Assembly (NCBI GenBank): GCA_018266105.1
Contig: JAFEBA010000104.1
Location: forward strand, 7,172 to 71,171
Direction of reading: 5' to 3'
Source of the DNA: a bacterium
GTDB taxonomy: Bacteria; Vulcanimicrobiota; Xenobia; Xenobiales; JADMJV01
Length of the DNA: 64,000 nt
Part shown: one piece after another, positions 41,085 through 49,231 of the stretch
How positions within the stretch are numbered: position 1 is the first letter of the stretch
Layout of the letters: each line of letters opens with the position of its first letter
Notes under the pieces: generated by a model
What the model saw: the letters and a program-made list of their open reading frames with translations, nothing else
Databases searched by the model: none
What the model was told of the DNA's origin: nothing
Made by a program: the position numbers and the translations under genes

Positions 41085-43234
41085 ACCTTCTCCGGCAGGT
41101 TGGAGCCCAACAAACCCGAGGGGCGAACCAGAATGATCAGGATGAGTACGCCGAAAACTACGGCCGGAGCCACCGCTTGAGACCAGTAGTAAGCGGTCAG
41201 TGCTTCCACCACACCGATGACCAGTCCGCCCAGCATGGCTCCACGCACGTTCCCGATGCCCCCCAGCACGGCCGCTGTAAAGGCGTTCAATCCCTGACGG
41301 AAGCCCAGGTCGAAGCGCACCTGATGATTGTAGAATCCGTAGAGGCAGCCGGCTGCCCCGGCCAGCGCCCCACCCAGCCAGAAGGCGGCGGCAATGGTGG
41401 AGTTGACGTCGATTCCCATGAGACGGGCCGCCTGTGGGTTTTGGGCCGTGGCCCGCATGGCTTTGCCCAGCCGGGTATAGTGGATGAAAAAGTGCAGGCC
41501 GGCCATCAGGGGGACGGCCACCAGCATGACGATCAGCTGGCTCAGCTTGAAGTGAATATTGGCTCCCAGCAGGTTGATGTCGTTCTGGCCCAGCAAATCG
41601 GGGAAAAAGACGGGCGCCCAGCCTTTCCAGTAGCCTCCCAAGTTCATCAATACAAAGGATACGCCGATGGCTGTAATTAGCGGAACCAGTCGTGGCTTGC
41701 CGCGGAGTCGACGGTAGGCTAGCTGGTCGATCATGCGGTTGAGCAGCGCCGAAAAGCCCATGGCCACCAGCAGCACGAAAATCAGACCTACGCCACCGCC
41801 AGCCATGCCCACACCGGTCAGAGCGGCCATGGCGCCCATCATAAACACGTCACCATGGGCGAAGTTGATCAATTCCACCAGACCATAAACCAGGGTGTAG
41901 CCCAGCGCCACCACCGCGATCAGGCTGCCATTGGCCAGACCGCTGAGCAGTTGCTCGATAAAGAGATCCAGTCCGCTGGCGGTGGTGGCGGCCTGCTCGC
42001 CTTTCTTGCCTTTGAGGGTCAGGTGAGCTGGTGGACTGGTGGGAGCCAGCGCGGCCGAGAATTCAAATTTGCCGCCCACCACTTCATAGCCTGAAATGGA
42101 GGTGATGGTGGTGTCGCCGTTTTTGTCGAAGCTGTAGTCCCCGATCAGCCCGTGGTAATCCCGGGTCGCCATGATGGCTTCCCTGATCTTGGCCCGGTCT
42201 TTGACCCCGGCCCTGGCGATTCCGAGTAAGGTAACCTTCATGGCTTCGTAGGAGTAAATAGCGTAGGCCTCCGGCTCGATGCCGAAACGCTGACGATAAC
42301 GAGCGAACCAGGCCTGAGCCTCGGCACTCATCTGCTCAGGTGGAAGGCCACCGAATGTGAGCAGAGTCCCATCTGCGGCCGGACCGGCCGCGTCCAGAAA
42401 GGCCTGTTCTTTGTTCGCGTCCGGGGCCATGAAGTAGGCTCCGCTGCCACCGTCGCGGAGGTCCTTGACCAGCTTGCCTGATCCATTTTGGGTAATGCCG
42501 CCGAAATAGACCAGATCGGCTCCCGATTCGCGAATTTTGTTGACCACGGCCCGGTAGTCGGGAGCCTTGGAGTCAATGCCCTCGTGCCCGGCCACGGTCA
42601 GGCCCCGCTCCCGGCAGCTCTTTTCAAAGACCCGTGCCAGGCCTTTGCCATACAACTCCTTGTCGTCCAGGATGTAGACTTTCTTGACTCCCAATGACTG
42701 AGCCCACCAGGCCCCAGCCTGCCCTTGCAAATCATCGGCTGGAACCACCCGACAAAAATTTCGGGGTCCGTGTTGATAGTAAATGTCGGGCTCGTCCGAT
42801 TCTCCGAAGCCGGGCTTGGTCAGGCCTGGGTAGGTTGCGGCCGGACAGACCTGCACCAGCCCGACCTGATTGAGAATCGGGATGGAGATTTTAGAAGCCC
42901 CGCTATTGTAGGTCCCGAGGTAGGCCATGACATCGGGGTCGGCGGCCGCGCGCTGAGCGTTTTCCTTTTCTTTTCCGGCTTCCCAGGTGCCGGCCTGAGC
43001 GGTGGCGTCATCCCAGCTCAGGTAGTCAATCTTGTATGGGCCGACCTGATAGTGGGCCTCTTCCAGGGCCATCTGCATACCCTTGGACATGGTCTCGGAC
43101 TGGGTCCGGGAGCTGCCCGTAAGAGGCAAGGAAGATACGATACGAATGACTTCTTGGTGGTTCTCAGGGGCGTTCTGGCTGCAGCCGATGAGCAGTCCGG
43201 CTGTGAAAAAAATAAGCCAGTGAGGTGCCCGCAT
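41081..43234 (-). CDS. livH: fusion of Liv-type substrate-binding lipoprotein and LivH permease
   Basis: The product is 717 aa in one frame. Residues 1-20 are a lipoprotein signal (FFTAGLLIGC). About 28-400 is a periplasmic binding protein of the Leu/Ile/Val type (IRIVSSLPLTGSSRTQSETMS, YLGTYNSGASKISIPILNQ, VYILDDKELYGKGLARVF). After a Thr/Ala/Lys linker, about 430-717 is a complete LivH permease (LLSGLANGSLIAVVALGYTLVYG, INFAHGDVFMMGA, MRATAQNPQAARLMGID). These are normally separate genes. The fusion would tether one binding domain to each LivH chain. If the lipoprotein signal is cut, the N-terminus would also be membrane-anchored. I see no internal stop or frameshift. The substrate is probably an amino acid, urea or similar. 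Confidence 0.92.
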   Translation of the reverse strand: MRAPHWLIFFTAGLLIGCSQNAPENHQEVIRIVSSLPLTGSSRTQSETMSKGMQMALEEAHYQVGPYKIDYLSWDDATAQAGTWEAGKEKENAQRAAADPDVMAYLGTYNSGASKISIPILNQVGLVQVCPAATYPGLTKPGFGESDEPDIYYQHGPRNFCRVVPADDLQGQAGAWWAQSLGVKKVYILDDKELYGKGLARVFEKSCRERGLTVAGHEGIDSKAPDYRAVVNKIRESGADLVYFGGITQNGSGKLVKDLRDGGSGAYFMAPDANKEQAFLDAAGPAADGTLLTFGGLPPEQMSAEAQAWFARYRQRFGIEPEAYAIYSYEAMKVTLLGIARAGVKDRAKIREAIMATRDYHGLIGDYSFDKNGDTTITSISGYEVVGGKFEFSAALAPTSPPAHLTLKGKKGEQAATTASGLDLFIEQLLSGLANGSLIAVVALGYTLVYGLVELINFAHGDVFMMGAMAALTGVGMAGGGVGLIFVLLVAMGFSALLNRMIDQLAYRRLRGKPRLVPLITAIGVSFVLMNLGGYWKGWAPVFFPDLLGQNDINLLGANIHFKLSQLIVMLVAVPLMAGLHFFIHYTRLGKAMRATAQNPQAARLMGIDVNSTIAAAFWLGGALAGAAGCLYGFYNHQVRFDLGFRQGLNAFTAAVLGGIGNVRGAMLGGLVIGVVEALTAYYWSQAVAPAVVFGVLILIILVRPSGLLGSNLPEKV

Positions 43235-43293
43235 GAGGGGACGTTGTTCAAGCGAGCGGGGAGCTTTCCTGTGCTTTCAGAAAGACCCAGAGC

Positions 43294-45120
43294 ATGCTGG
43301 ATGATTATCTGCAGCAACTGGTGGATGAGGGCGACCTGGATTCGCAGGGGCGCATTACTCTGGATGCCTCCAAAGCCCGAGAGAAACTGGCTGCCAGCCG
43401 CTTTTCTCTCTCCTCGGAAGCTCTGCTGGCCGTAATCGCCGCCAGTTTATTGGGGGGCGCCCGCCAGGTCAAGGTGGCCTGTTTTGCCAGGGGCTGGACC
43501 ATCAGCTCGGATGCCAGGCCACCGGAACCGGGCGAGTTGGCCAATCTGATGCAGGATATGTTCCGCCACGACCAGGCTCCCGTCTGGAAAGAGTTGGCGC
43601 TGGCTTTGAACAGCCTTTATCCCAAGTTCTGCGCCTCGCTGGAGTTGGTCAGCGGAGCGCGGCGTGGTTGGTTTGAGAAAGGCGAATGGAAAGTTCAGCC
43701 GATCCCGGTGCCTGAGCCGGGCTGGGTGCTGCAACTGACTCACCACCCCTCGCTGCGCCAGTGGTGGCGTTGGCTGACTCGGCGTTGGGCGCGCATCAGC
43801 GATTTGCAAATCTTGCAGGCGCGCACGCGCTGGTCGCCAGCTCCGGTCTTGTTCGAGGAAAAGGGCCAGTGGCGTAGCAGTTTCGAGTTGGACCCGCCTT
43901 TGTTGCCCGATGAGGCGCTGGCCACCATGCATATTCAATGTCCAATCAGTGGCCTGGACCTGCCCGACTATGCCAACTCACAGCAACTCTACTGCCATCA
44001 CCGCGTCACTCGTGCTCGCACGACTCTGCGCTGCGCAATCCTGCCGGGTGACCCTCGCAGCAGCCAGTTGCTGCTCGTTTATCGCGGTCTGACCCTGGCC
44101 CGCCAGCATCTGGTAGGCAACGTGGTGCGCTTTCACGGGGTCATCAACACGGATAGCCTGGACCTGGATGCTTCGCGCCAGCACATCGTGGAGAACAAGC
44201 GGTTGCGCCAACGAGTGGAAACCGTTCGTCAGTGGGTGCTGGAAGGGACGGCCGCCTGGGTTCGGCAGCTCAATCCCGAGGGATTGCAGCCCGAACTTCA
44301 CGCCTTCTTGTTGGAGCTTCTCAATCGCATCAACCTCTCCCAGAACCAAAAGGCCCTGCTGGAAGCGCTGGACCGGATGCCGCTGCTCACCCTCGGGGAT
44401 GGCAGCTACGCCAGTTTGGGCGAAATGCGTCAGAGCCTGGAGCGCTTTCCCGCTCTGCACTATGGTCCCGTCCGTGAGATTCACGACCGTCCAGTGCTCC
44501 ATCCGGAAAGCAACCTGAAAAAGCTAAGCCGAATCTTCCGTGTTCCCACTCTGGATGTTACGCCCTGGCTCAAACTGCCGGAGTTGCCCCAACCGGTCCG
44601 GCCGATTGTCGAACAGTTTGCCATCCGGGGGCCAAATTGGGAAGCGCTCGTTGAGCTGCCTCGGGACTATAGTCTTCTCACCAATCGGGTGGTTATGCGA
44701 CGCAAGGGGGTCCCGTTCGGATTGGAGGGGGAGCCGCTTTTTAGAACCCCGACCTGCTTTCACATTTTCCTGGATGGCGAGTTTGATGGGGCTCTGGACG
44801 TGGCTCAAAAGCAGTTGCTGGAGGAGCTGAAAGCGGCGATCTTGGAAGGCTTGGAAGACTGGTTGAAACGCTTGCGCGCCTCCGCCAGCGACAGGCTGGT
44901 GGAGAAGATCAGCCTTGAACACTACGCCAGTCTGCTTTGCCTGTGGATGCGCGGAGGACACGGTAAACACCGCCGTCCGCCCGAGCACTGGCTGGACTAC
45001 GCCGCCCCGGTAGGTGGCTTCGAACTGGTCGACAACCTGGGTACCATGATCAAAGATCCTCGTCGGATGAGCGATTGGCAACCCGAGAGTCCCATGCGCA
45101 AACTCGCGGAGTGGCTCTAG
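43294..45120 (+). CDS. Hsp90-like protein with degenerate ATPase domain
   Basis: The product is 608 aa. Residues 276-310 (NVVRFHGVINTDSLDLDASRQHI then VENKRLRQRV) closely follow the Hsp90/HtpG middle-domain segment in which a client-facing loop reads GVVDSDDLPLNVSRE. The preceding beta-segments fit the HtpG order. At the N-terminus, the segment SSEALLAVIAASLLGGARQ occupies the place of the ATP-binding helix ELISNASDA but lacks its Glu and Asn. No DNGIGM motif is present. It is thus probably unable to hydrolyse ATP. The C-terminal 200 residues are unassigned. It is divergent from the Liv operon; the ribosome site is weak. Confidence 0.55.
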   Translation: MLDDYLQQLVDEGDLDSQGRITLDASKAREKLAASRFSLSSEALLAVIAASLLGGARQVKVACFARGWTISSDARPPEPGELANLMQDMFRHDQAPVWKELALALNSLYPKFCASLELVSGARRGWFEKGEWKVQPIPVPEPGWVLQLTHHPSLRQWWRWLTRRWARISDLQILQARTRWSPAPVLFEEKGQWRSSFELDPPLLPDEALATMHIQCPISGLDLPDYANSQQLYCHHRVTRARTTLRCAILPGDPRSSQLLLVYRGLTLARQHLVGNVVRFHGVINTDSLDLDASRQHIVENKRLRQRVETVRQWVLEGTAAWVRQLNPEGLQPELHAFLLELLNRINLSQNQKALLEALDRMPLLTLGDGSYASLGEMRQSLERFPALHYGPVREIHDRPVLHPESNLKKLSRIFRVPTLDVTPWLKLPELPQPVRPIVEQFAIRGPNWEALVELPRDYSLLTNRVVMRRKGVPFGLEGEPLFRTPTCFHIFLDGEFDGALDVAQKQLLEELKAAILEGLEDWLKRLRASASDRLVEKISLEHYASLLCLWMRGGHGKHRRPPEHWLDYAAPVGGFELVDNLGTMIKDPRRMSDWQPESPMRKLAEWL

Positions 45121-45161
45121 TATTTCAAGGATCCGACGCTTCCAATCGGGAATTTTGGCGG

Positions 45162-46202
45162 ATGAAGCGCTGGCTTACGATTCTTCTTTGCTTAAGCTTG
45201 CAAGCCTGGGGGCAGGAGGGGACTGACGGTTTCCCGACCAGTCCTCGCCATGAAGCCTTCCAGCGACTTTCCAAGACCGTCAATGACTTGCTGGAAAACG
45301 GCCAGGACGTCTCCCAGCGTATCCGGCTGGGTGAACACCTGGAGGGAGGGGGTGAATCGTGTTACTGTTACCTTTTTCTCGACGGCAAAAAACTCGGACT
45401 GATCTGTCCCGAGGGGAATGAAACCGGAAATATCGAGGCGGAAGCCAACATGTGGTCACTGCTCAGGCTGTTCGAGCATCCCGAGGTTGGCCAACCCGCC
45501 GGTTATATCTGGGTGGGTCGCTGGGGACAGCAGCAGTACATTGAAAAGACAGCCGACTTGCCGGCCTTCTCGCAACGCGCCATCCACCGCAGCTTACAGC
45601 TGGAGCATTTGCAGGGGGAGACTCCCACGCGCTTTCTCTTCAAGTGGTTCGATAATGATCACTTCGCCGAATTTACCGACCCGATGATTGGAAATCACCT
45701 GGACCCGGATTACCTGTTGACGCGCTTTCTTGATATCGACGGTCGCCGGCCGACCAACGCCGTGTTCCAGCTCACCAAGGAGGGGGGCAACAGCGAACTG
45801 ATGCTGGCTCAACAGTTTTCCACCGCTCTGGTGGCAGACCGTTTGCAGGGCGAATTTGACCGCTGGACCGGCTCCAACGTGGCCGTCCAGTATTGGAACG
45901 GGCGGGCCAGCCTGGCCTGGTTTGACAATGGCGGAGCCGAGTTTGATGACCACGATGATGGCGACCAGTTTGAGCGCTACATCTACCGTTTTGATCCGGT
46001 TCTGGTTGAACGAATCCGGGGTTTAGATTTTTTCTTGAGCGGGCGCAGCACCCATTTTCTGGGATTCAAGTCGGTGGAAGCGGTGCGCCGCGCTCTCAAC
46101 CTGTATTCCGAGCGCGGTTGGAAAGGGTTTCAACACAATCTCCACGAGGTGCGCCTGACCATCGACGAGCGCACCACGCTCACTGAAGCTCTGCTGCGTT
46201 AG
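45162..46202 (+). CDS. secreted atypical-kinase-like protein (FAM20/PI3K fold)
   Basis: The product is 346 aa. ATG 45162 opens a signal peptide (MKRWLTILLCLSLQAWG). A catalytic-loop-like run at 224-262, VADRLQGEFDRWTGSN followed by LAWFDNGGAEF, matches D.L.GN.DRH..N ... DNG.AF of FAM20, HipA and PI3/4-kinase-type enzymes. D233, R234 and N239 plus D255 are kept; the usual His is Trp235. Upstream, GKKLGLICPEGN and IEAEANMWSLL (91-101) fit the N-lobe, but the usual ATP lysine position looks like Cys. Family placement is by eye. The role may be phosphorylation outside the cytoplasm, or binding only. Confidence 0.5.
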   Translation: MKRWLTILLCLSLQAWGQEGTDGFPTSPRHEAFQRLSKTVNDLLENGQDVSQRIRLGEHLEGGGESCYCYLFLDGKKLGLICPEGNETGNIEAEANMWSLLRLFEHPEVGQPAGYIWVGRWGQQQYIEKTADLPAFSQRAIHRSLQLEHLQGETPTRFLFKWFDNDHFAEFTDPMIGNHLDPDYLLTRFLDIDGRRPTNAVFQLTKEGGNSELMLAQQFSTALVADRLQGEFDRWTGSNVAVQYWNGRASLAWFDNGGAEFDDHDDGDQFERYIYRFDPVLVERIRGLDFFLSGRSTHFLGFKSVEAVRRALNLYSERGWKGFQHNLHEVRLTIDERTTLTEALLR

Positions 46203-46280
46203 GTTTTTTGAAGCCTCCATGCCTTGCCACCAGATATCCACCTGAGCCTCAACCTGAGAAACTCAGCCAGAGCGAGTTCA

Positions 46281-46745
46281 CTAGCGGAGTGGCTCGAGTG
46301 CTTTGTTCCAGGCGTCGGTCTCCGGATACCTTTTGAGCGCTCCTTCCAGCAGACCGGGCTGAGCCAGCTCGGCTCGGGCCGCCTCCAGCGCTGTCAGCAT
46401 ATCGGCCGTCAACTGATCCAGTTGAGCGCGTATCTCGGCCAGAGTGGGGGCCGAGGCAAACATGCCGCTGTGCTGGCGCACCCAGTTCTCCCGGCATTGT
46501 TGCTGGATCTGCTTGCTGGCTTCAAACTGGGCCTGTAAAAAGGCCCTTTCATTTTCGGGAACGCGTTGCAATAACTGCTCCTCGCGGGCCGGGTCTTCGA
46601 TGGGCAGGTGATTGTTCCACTTGACTTCGGCCACCGTGGGCGCCAGAGCCAGGCGCCGCGCCATCAGGTCAACCAGATGTTCCACATGCTGTTGGGCGAC
46701 CGCGGGTAGTGCGCACAGCCAGAGCCAGACTAGAATCTTTTTCAT
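46281..46745 (-). CDS. periplasmic chorismate mutase, AroQ gamma class
   Basis: The product is 154 aa with a signal peptide (MKKILVWLWLCALPAVAQQ). R31, K42, D51 and R54 in the segment from LMARRLALAPTVAEVKW to PIEDPARE keep the spacing of the active-site residues R49, K60, D69 and R72 of the secreted Mycobacterium tuberculosis enzyme. FLQAQFEASKQIQQQ completes the helical fold. It converts chorismate to prephenate, here outside the cytoplasm, where the substrate source is unclear. It is a single gene, convergent with the kinase-like gene and divergent from the transaminase gene. Confidence 0.85.
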   Translation of the reverse strand: MKKILVWLWLCALPAVAQQHVEHLVDLMARRLALAPTVAEVKWNNHLPIEDPAREEQLLQRVPENERAFLQAQFEASKQIQQQCRENWVRQHSGMFASAPTLAEIRAQLDQLTADMLTALEAARAELAQPGLLEGALKRYPETDAWNKALEPLR

Positions 46746-46829
46746 CTCGGCAACTTCCCGTTGGTCCTCAAAACTCCCCCGGAGCCTTTTCCGAGAGGGA
46801 GCGCGAGATGGATCGAGTAGGCATGGCCC

Positions 46830-47885
46830 ATGCTCAAGCTTTTAAATCCGGGACCCGTATCCCTGACCCAACGAGTGCGCGACTCTCTGCAGAAGCCCGA
46901 CCTGTGCCATCGCGAGCCGGAGTTTTTCCAGATGCAGCGCCGAATCCGTCAGGGCCTGATCAATGTGTATGACTGCTCGCAGGAGTATTCTGCGGTTCTA
47001 CTGACCGGTTCGGGCACGGCTGCCGTGGAGGCCATGGTCGGTTCTTTGGTGGCGCGGGAAGCTGATCCGGCTCTGGTGGTCGCCAACGGAGTCTATGGCG
47101 AGCGCATGGCAGCCATGCTTAAGCGTCACGGTAAGCCCCATCGATTGGTCTCTTCCGGCTGGACCGAGGGGATGGACCTTGAAGGCGTCGAGAGGGCCAT
47201 TCAATCCTGTTCCTGTGTGCTGGCCGTTCACCACGAAACCACCACCGGTCGTCTCAACGACTTGCATCGACTGGGCGCGCTCTGTCGCCAGGCCAACCGG
47301 CCCCTGCTGCTGGACGCTGTTTCCAGCTTTGGCGGAGCGGAGATCGATTTTGAGGGTTGGAATCTGCTGGCCTGCGCGGCCACCGCCAACAAATGCCTGC
47401 ACGGGGTGCCGGGAGTCAGTTTTGTGGTGGCCCGGCGCGAGGCTCTCCAACAACCGGGCCACAGCCCCAGTCTGTATCTGGATCTCCAGAACTACTATTC
47501 TCTCCAAGAGCAAGACGGCTCGCCATTTACCCAGGCCGTGCAGGCCTGCTATGGCCTGGATGAAGCGCTGGCTGAACTGGCCGAGAGCGGTGGTTGGAAG
47601 GCCCGTTGCGCGCTTTACGCAGAGCGAACCCGTCAGCTCGAGGCCGGCCTGAAGCAGCGAGGGATTGTAAGCTTTTTGAGCGAGGGACAGTCTTGCATTC
47701 TGGGCTCCTATCGCTTGCCGGCGGGGGTCAGCTATGAGCAGTTACACGACCGCCTGAAGGCGGCCGGCTTTGTGATTTATGCCGGCCAGGGTGGATTCAG
47801 TCACGAGATGTTCCGCATCGCCGTGATGGGCGATCTTAGCTCAGGCGACTTAGACCGGCTGCTGGCGGCGTTCCCGGCCTCGTAG
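46830..47885 (+). CDS. class V aminotransferase, 2-aminoethylphosphonate transaminase-like
   Basis: The product is 351 aa. LLNPGPVSLTQRVRDSL and DLCHREPEF are typical of PhnW. SGTAAVEAMV binds the cofactor phosphate, D162 in LLLDAVSSFGGAEID holds the PLP nitrogen, and K188 in ATANKCLHGVPG is the PLP lysine. PhnW turns 2-aminoethylphosphonate and pyruvate into phosphonoacetaldehyde and alanine. Alanine-glyoxylate or serine-pyruvate transaminase is the alternative. No phosphonatase or other phosphonate gene is in the window. It overlaps the PHP gene tail by 36 bp. Confidence 0.82.
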   Translation: MLKLLNPGPVSLTQRVRDSLQKPDLCHREPEFFQMQRRIRQGLINVYDCSQEYSAVLLTGSGTAAVEAMVGSLVAREADPALVVANGVYGERMAAMLKRHGKPHRLVSSGWTEGMDLEGVERAIQSCSCVLAVHHETTTGRLNDLHRLGALCRQANRPLLLDAVSSFGGAEIDFEGWNLLACAATANKCLHGVPGVSFVVARREALQQPGHSPSLYLDLQNYYSLQEQDGSPFTQAVQACYGLDEALAELAESGGWKARCALYAERTRQLEAGLKQRGIVSFLSEGQSCILGSYRLPAGVSYEQLHDRLKAAGFVIYAGQGGFSHEMFRIAVMGDLSSGDLDRLLAAFPAS

Positions 47886-49226
47886 CCATTCGCAGCCGGA
47901 AAGATACCAGCATAAGGGGCAGGCGATTACCCACAGGCTTAAGGCCAGTTCGATAGAGGGGAACCAGCCAACCTTGTATTTCCACCAGACCGCCCAGATG
48001 CCCAGCGCACCACCGATCAAGGCCAGCATCAGGATGATCTCAAGGCCTTTGCGAGGCTGACAAGGGGCGTGTCGGCGAGCCAGTCGGGCCAGAGCATACC
48101 AGCTCAGAAGGCCGGGAATCATCCAGATTCCTCCTCGTCTCAGCAGGTCCGGGCAATTGTGCTGAAAGCGCACCCAGTAGCTGAATTTTGTGTCTTCGCG
48201 CCACTCCGGACTGTAGAGGGTAGCGCAATGGCCGTTTCTGAGGGCATCCAGCACTTTTTCTGGGGTGTCGGCCTCCAGCGGCAGCACGGTTGCCGTTTTG
48301 GGAGCATTGCCTTGACGAAAGTCAAGGCTACCCAGCAGGGCCAGATGGCGCTCCTGGGCCAGCTTGAGGGTGGCTTCGTCCACGGTGGTGGGCCCGTTGC
48401 AGGCTTCGAATCCGGCCGCACCCCATTCCACCAGTTGTTGAGGGCTTTGCTTGCCGGTCCAGGTGTGGGCCGCAATCACGACCGCTCCTTGCTGGCGGGC
48501 TTGCTCCATGGCCTTGGAAATTTCTACCTGGTCGGCACGAATCGGGTCTTTCAGGCCGAACATGAGCAGATGGGTGGTGCCCCGATACTCTTCACCGGGA
48601 ACCACGACCACCGGGATATCCTGCTCATCGGATTCAGATAAGGCCCGCAAACCAGGGTAGGTTTTGTTGGAGTCGGTCACTCCAACCACGCTGAAGCCCT
48701 TGGACAGATGCCAGCGCAAAGCATCAGCAGGCATCAGCACCCCCCCTGAAGCCTGGGTGTGACAATGCAGATTGGCCAGTCTGAACTGAGGTCGATCGGG
48801 GAGCTGAAAGCGGATTCCATACGGGATCCTGGTGTAAAGCCAGGCGTGAGCCTGAATCCCGCCGACCAGCGTCATGGACAGCGTGATTGTCCAGGCCAGC
48901 CCGGCCCGCATTCCTCCCTTGCGCCCGGCCCACAGGCCTCCCAGCAGCGCCAAAAACAGGAATAGAGCAGCCGAGTAAAACGCATGGGGGGCGATGCCCA
49001 GGACAGAATAGAACCAGTGCATGGGTTCGGCCGGAAAGGCCCACCAGGGACGTGACTCGTGCACGACTTGCACTGATTGCGCGGCGGCTCTGCCCAGGGC
49101 TTCGCCTTCCGCGGTAGTGGCCAACCAGGCCAGGCTTTCACTCACAGGCTGCCCATAGTGCTCTGCTGAGAGCGGAGTTCCTCCTGACGGCCCCCGCAGG
49201 AAGTGCATTGCTGACGCCGCAACCAT
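47850..49226 (-). CDS. membrane protein with PHP metallohydrolase domain
   Basis: The product is 458 aa. Two spans (about 73-100 and 107-130) precede a PHP domain that starts with ANLHCHTQASGG (HCH at 154-156). It continues through GVTDSNKTYPGL, PGEEYRGTTHLLMFG, IAAHTWTGK and LLGSLDFRQGN. Two or three spans end the protein. PHP domains are di- or trinuclear metal phosphoesterases; this type (CehA/McbA-like) is found in various exported hydrolases. The first 65 residues are unusual. The start could also be ATG 49208. It is divergent from the PIG-L gene by 5 bp. Confidence 0.8.
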   Translation of the reverse strand: MVAASAMHFLRGPSGGTPLSAEHYGQPVSESLAWLATTAEGEALGRAAAQSVQVVHESRPWWAFPAEPMHWFYSVLGIAPHAFYSAALFLFLALLGGLWAGRKGGMRAGLAWTITLSMTLVGGIQAHAWLYTRIPYGIRFQLPDRPQFRLANLHCHTQASGGVLMPADALRWHLSKGFSVVGVTDSNKTYPGLRALSESDEQDIPVVVVPGEEYRGTTHLLMFGLKDPIRADQVEISKAMEQARQQGAVVIAAHTWTGKQSPQQLVEWGAAGFEACNGPTTVDEATLKLAQERHLALLGSLDFRQGNAPKTATVLPLEADTPEKVLDALRNGHCATLYSPEWREDTKFSYWVRFQHNCPDLLRRGGIWMIPGLLSWYALARLARRHAPCQPRKGLEIILMLALIGGALGIWAVWWKYKVGWFPSIELALSLWVIACPLCWYLSGCEWLRGRERRQQPV

Positions 49227-49231
49227 CAGCC

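Noticed and set aside
46830..47885. Phosphonate degradation cluster around the PhnW-like gene
   Set aside because: No phosphonatase, C-P lyase or phosphonate transporter gene lies nearby, so the transaminase may have another substrate.
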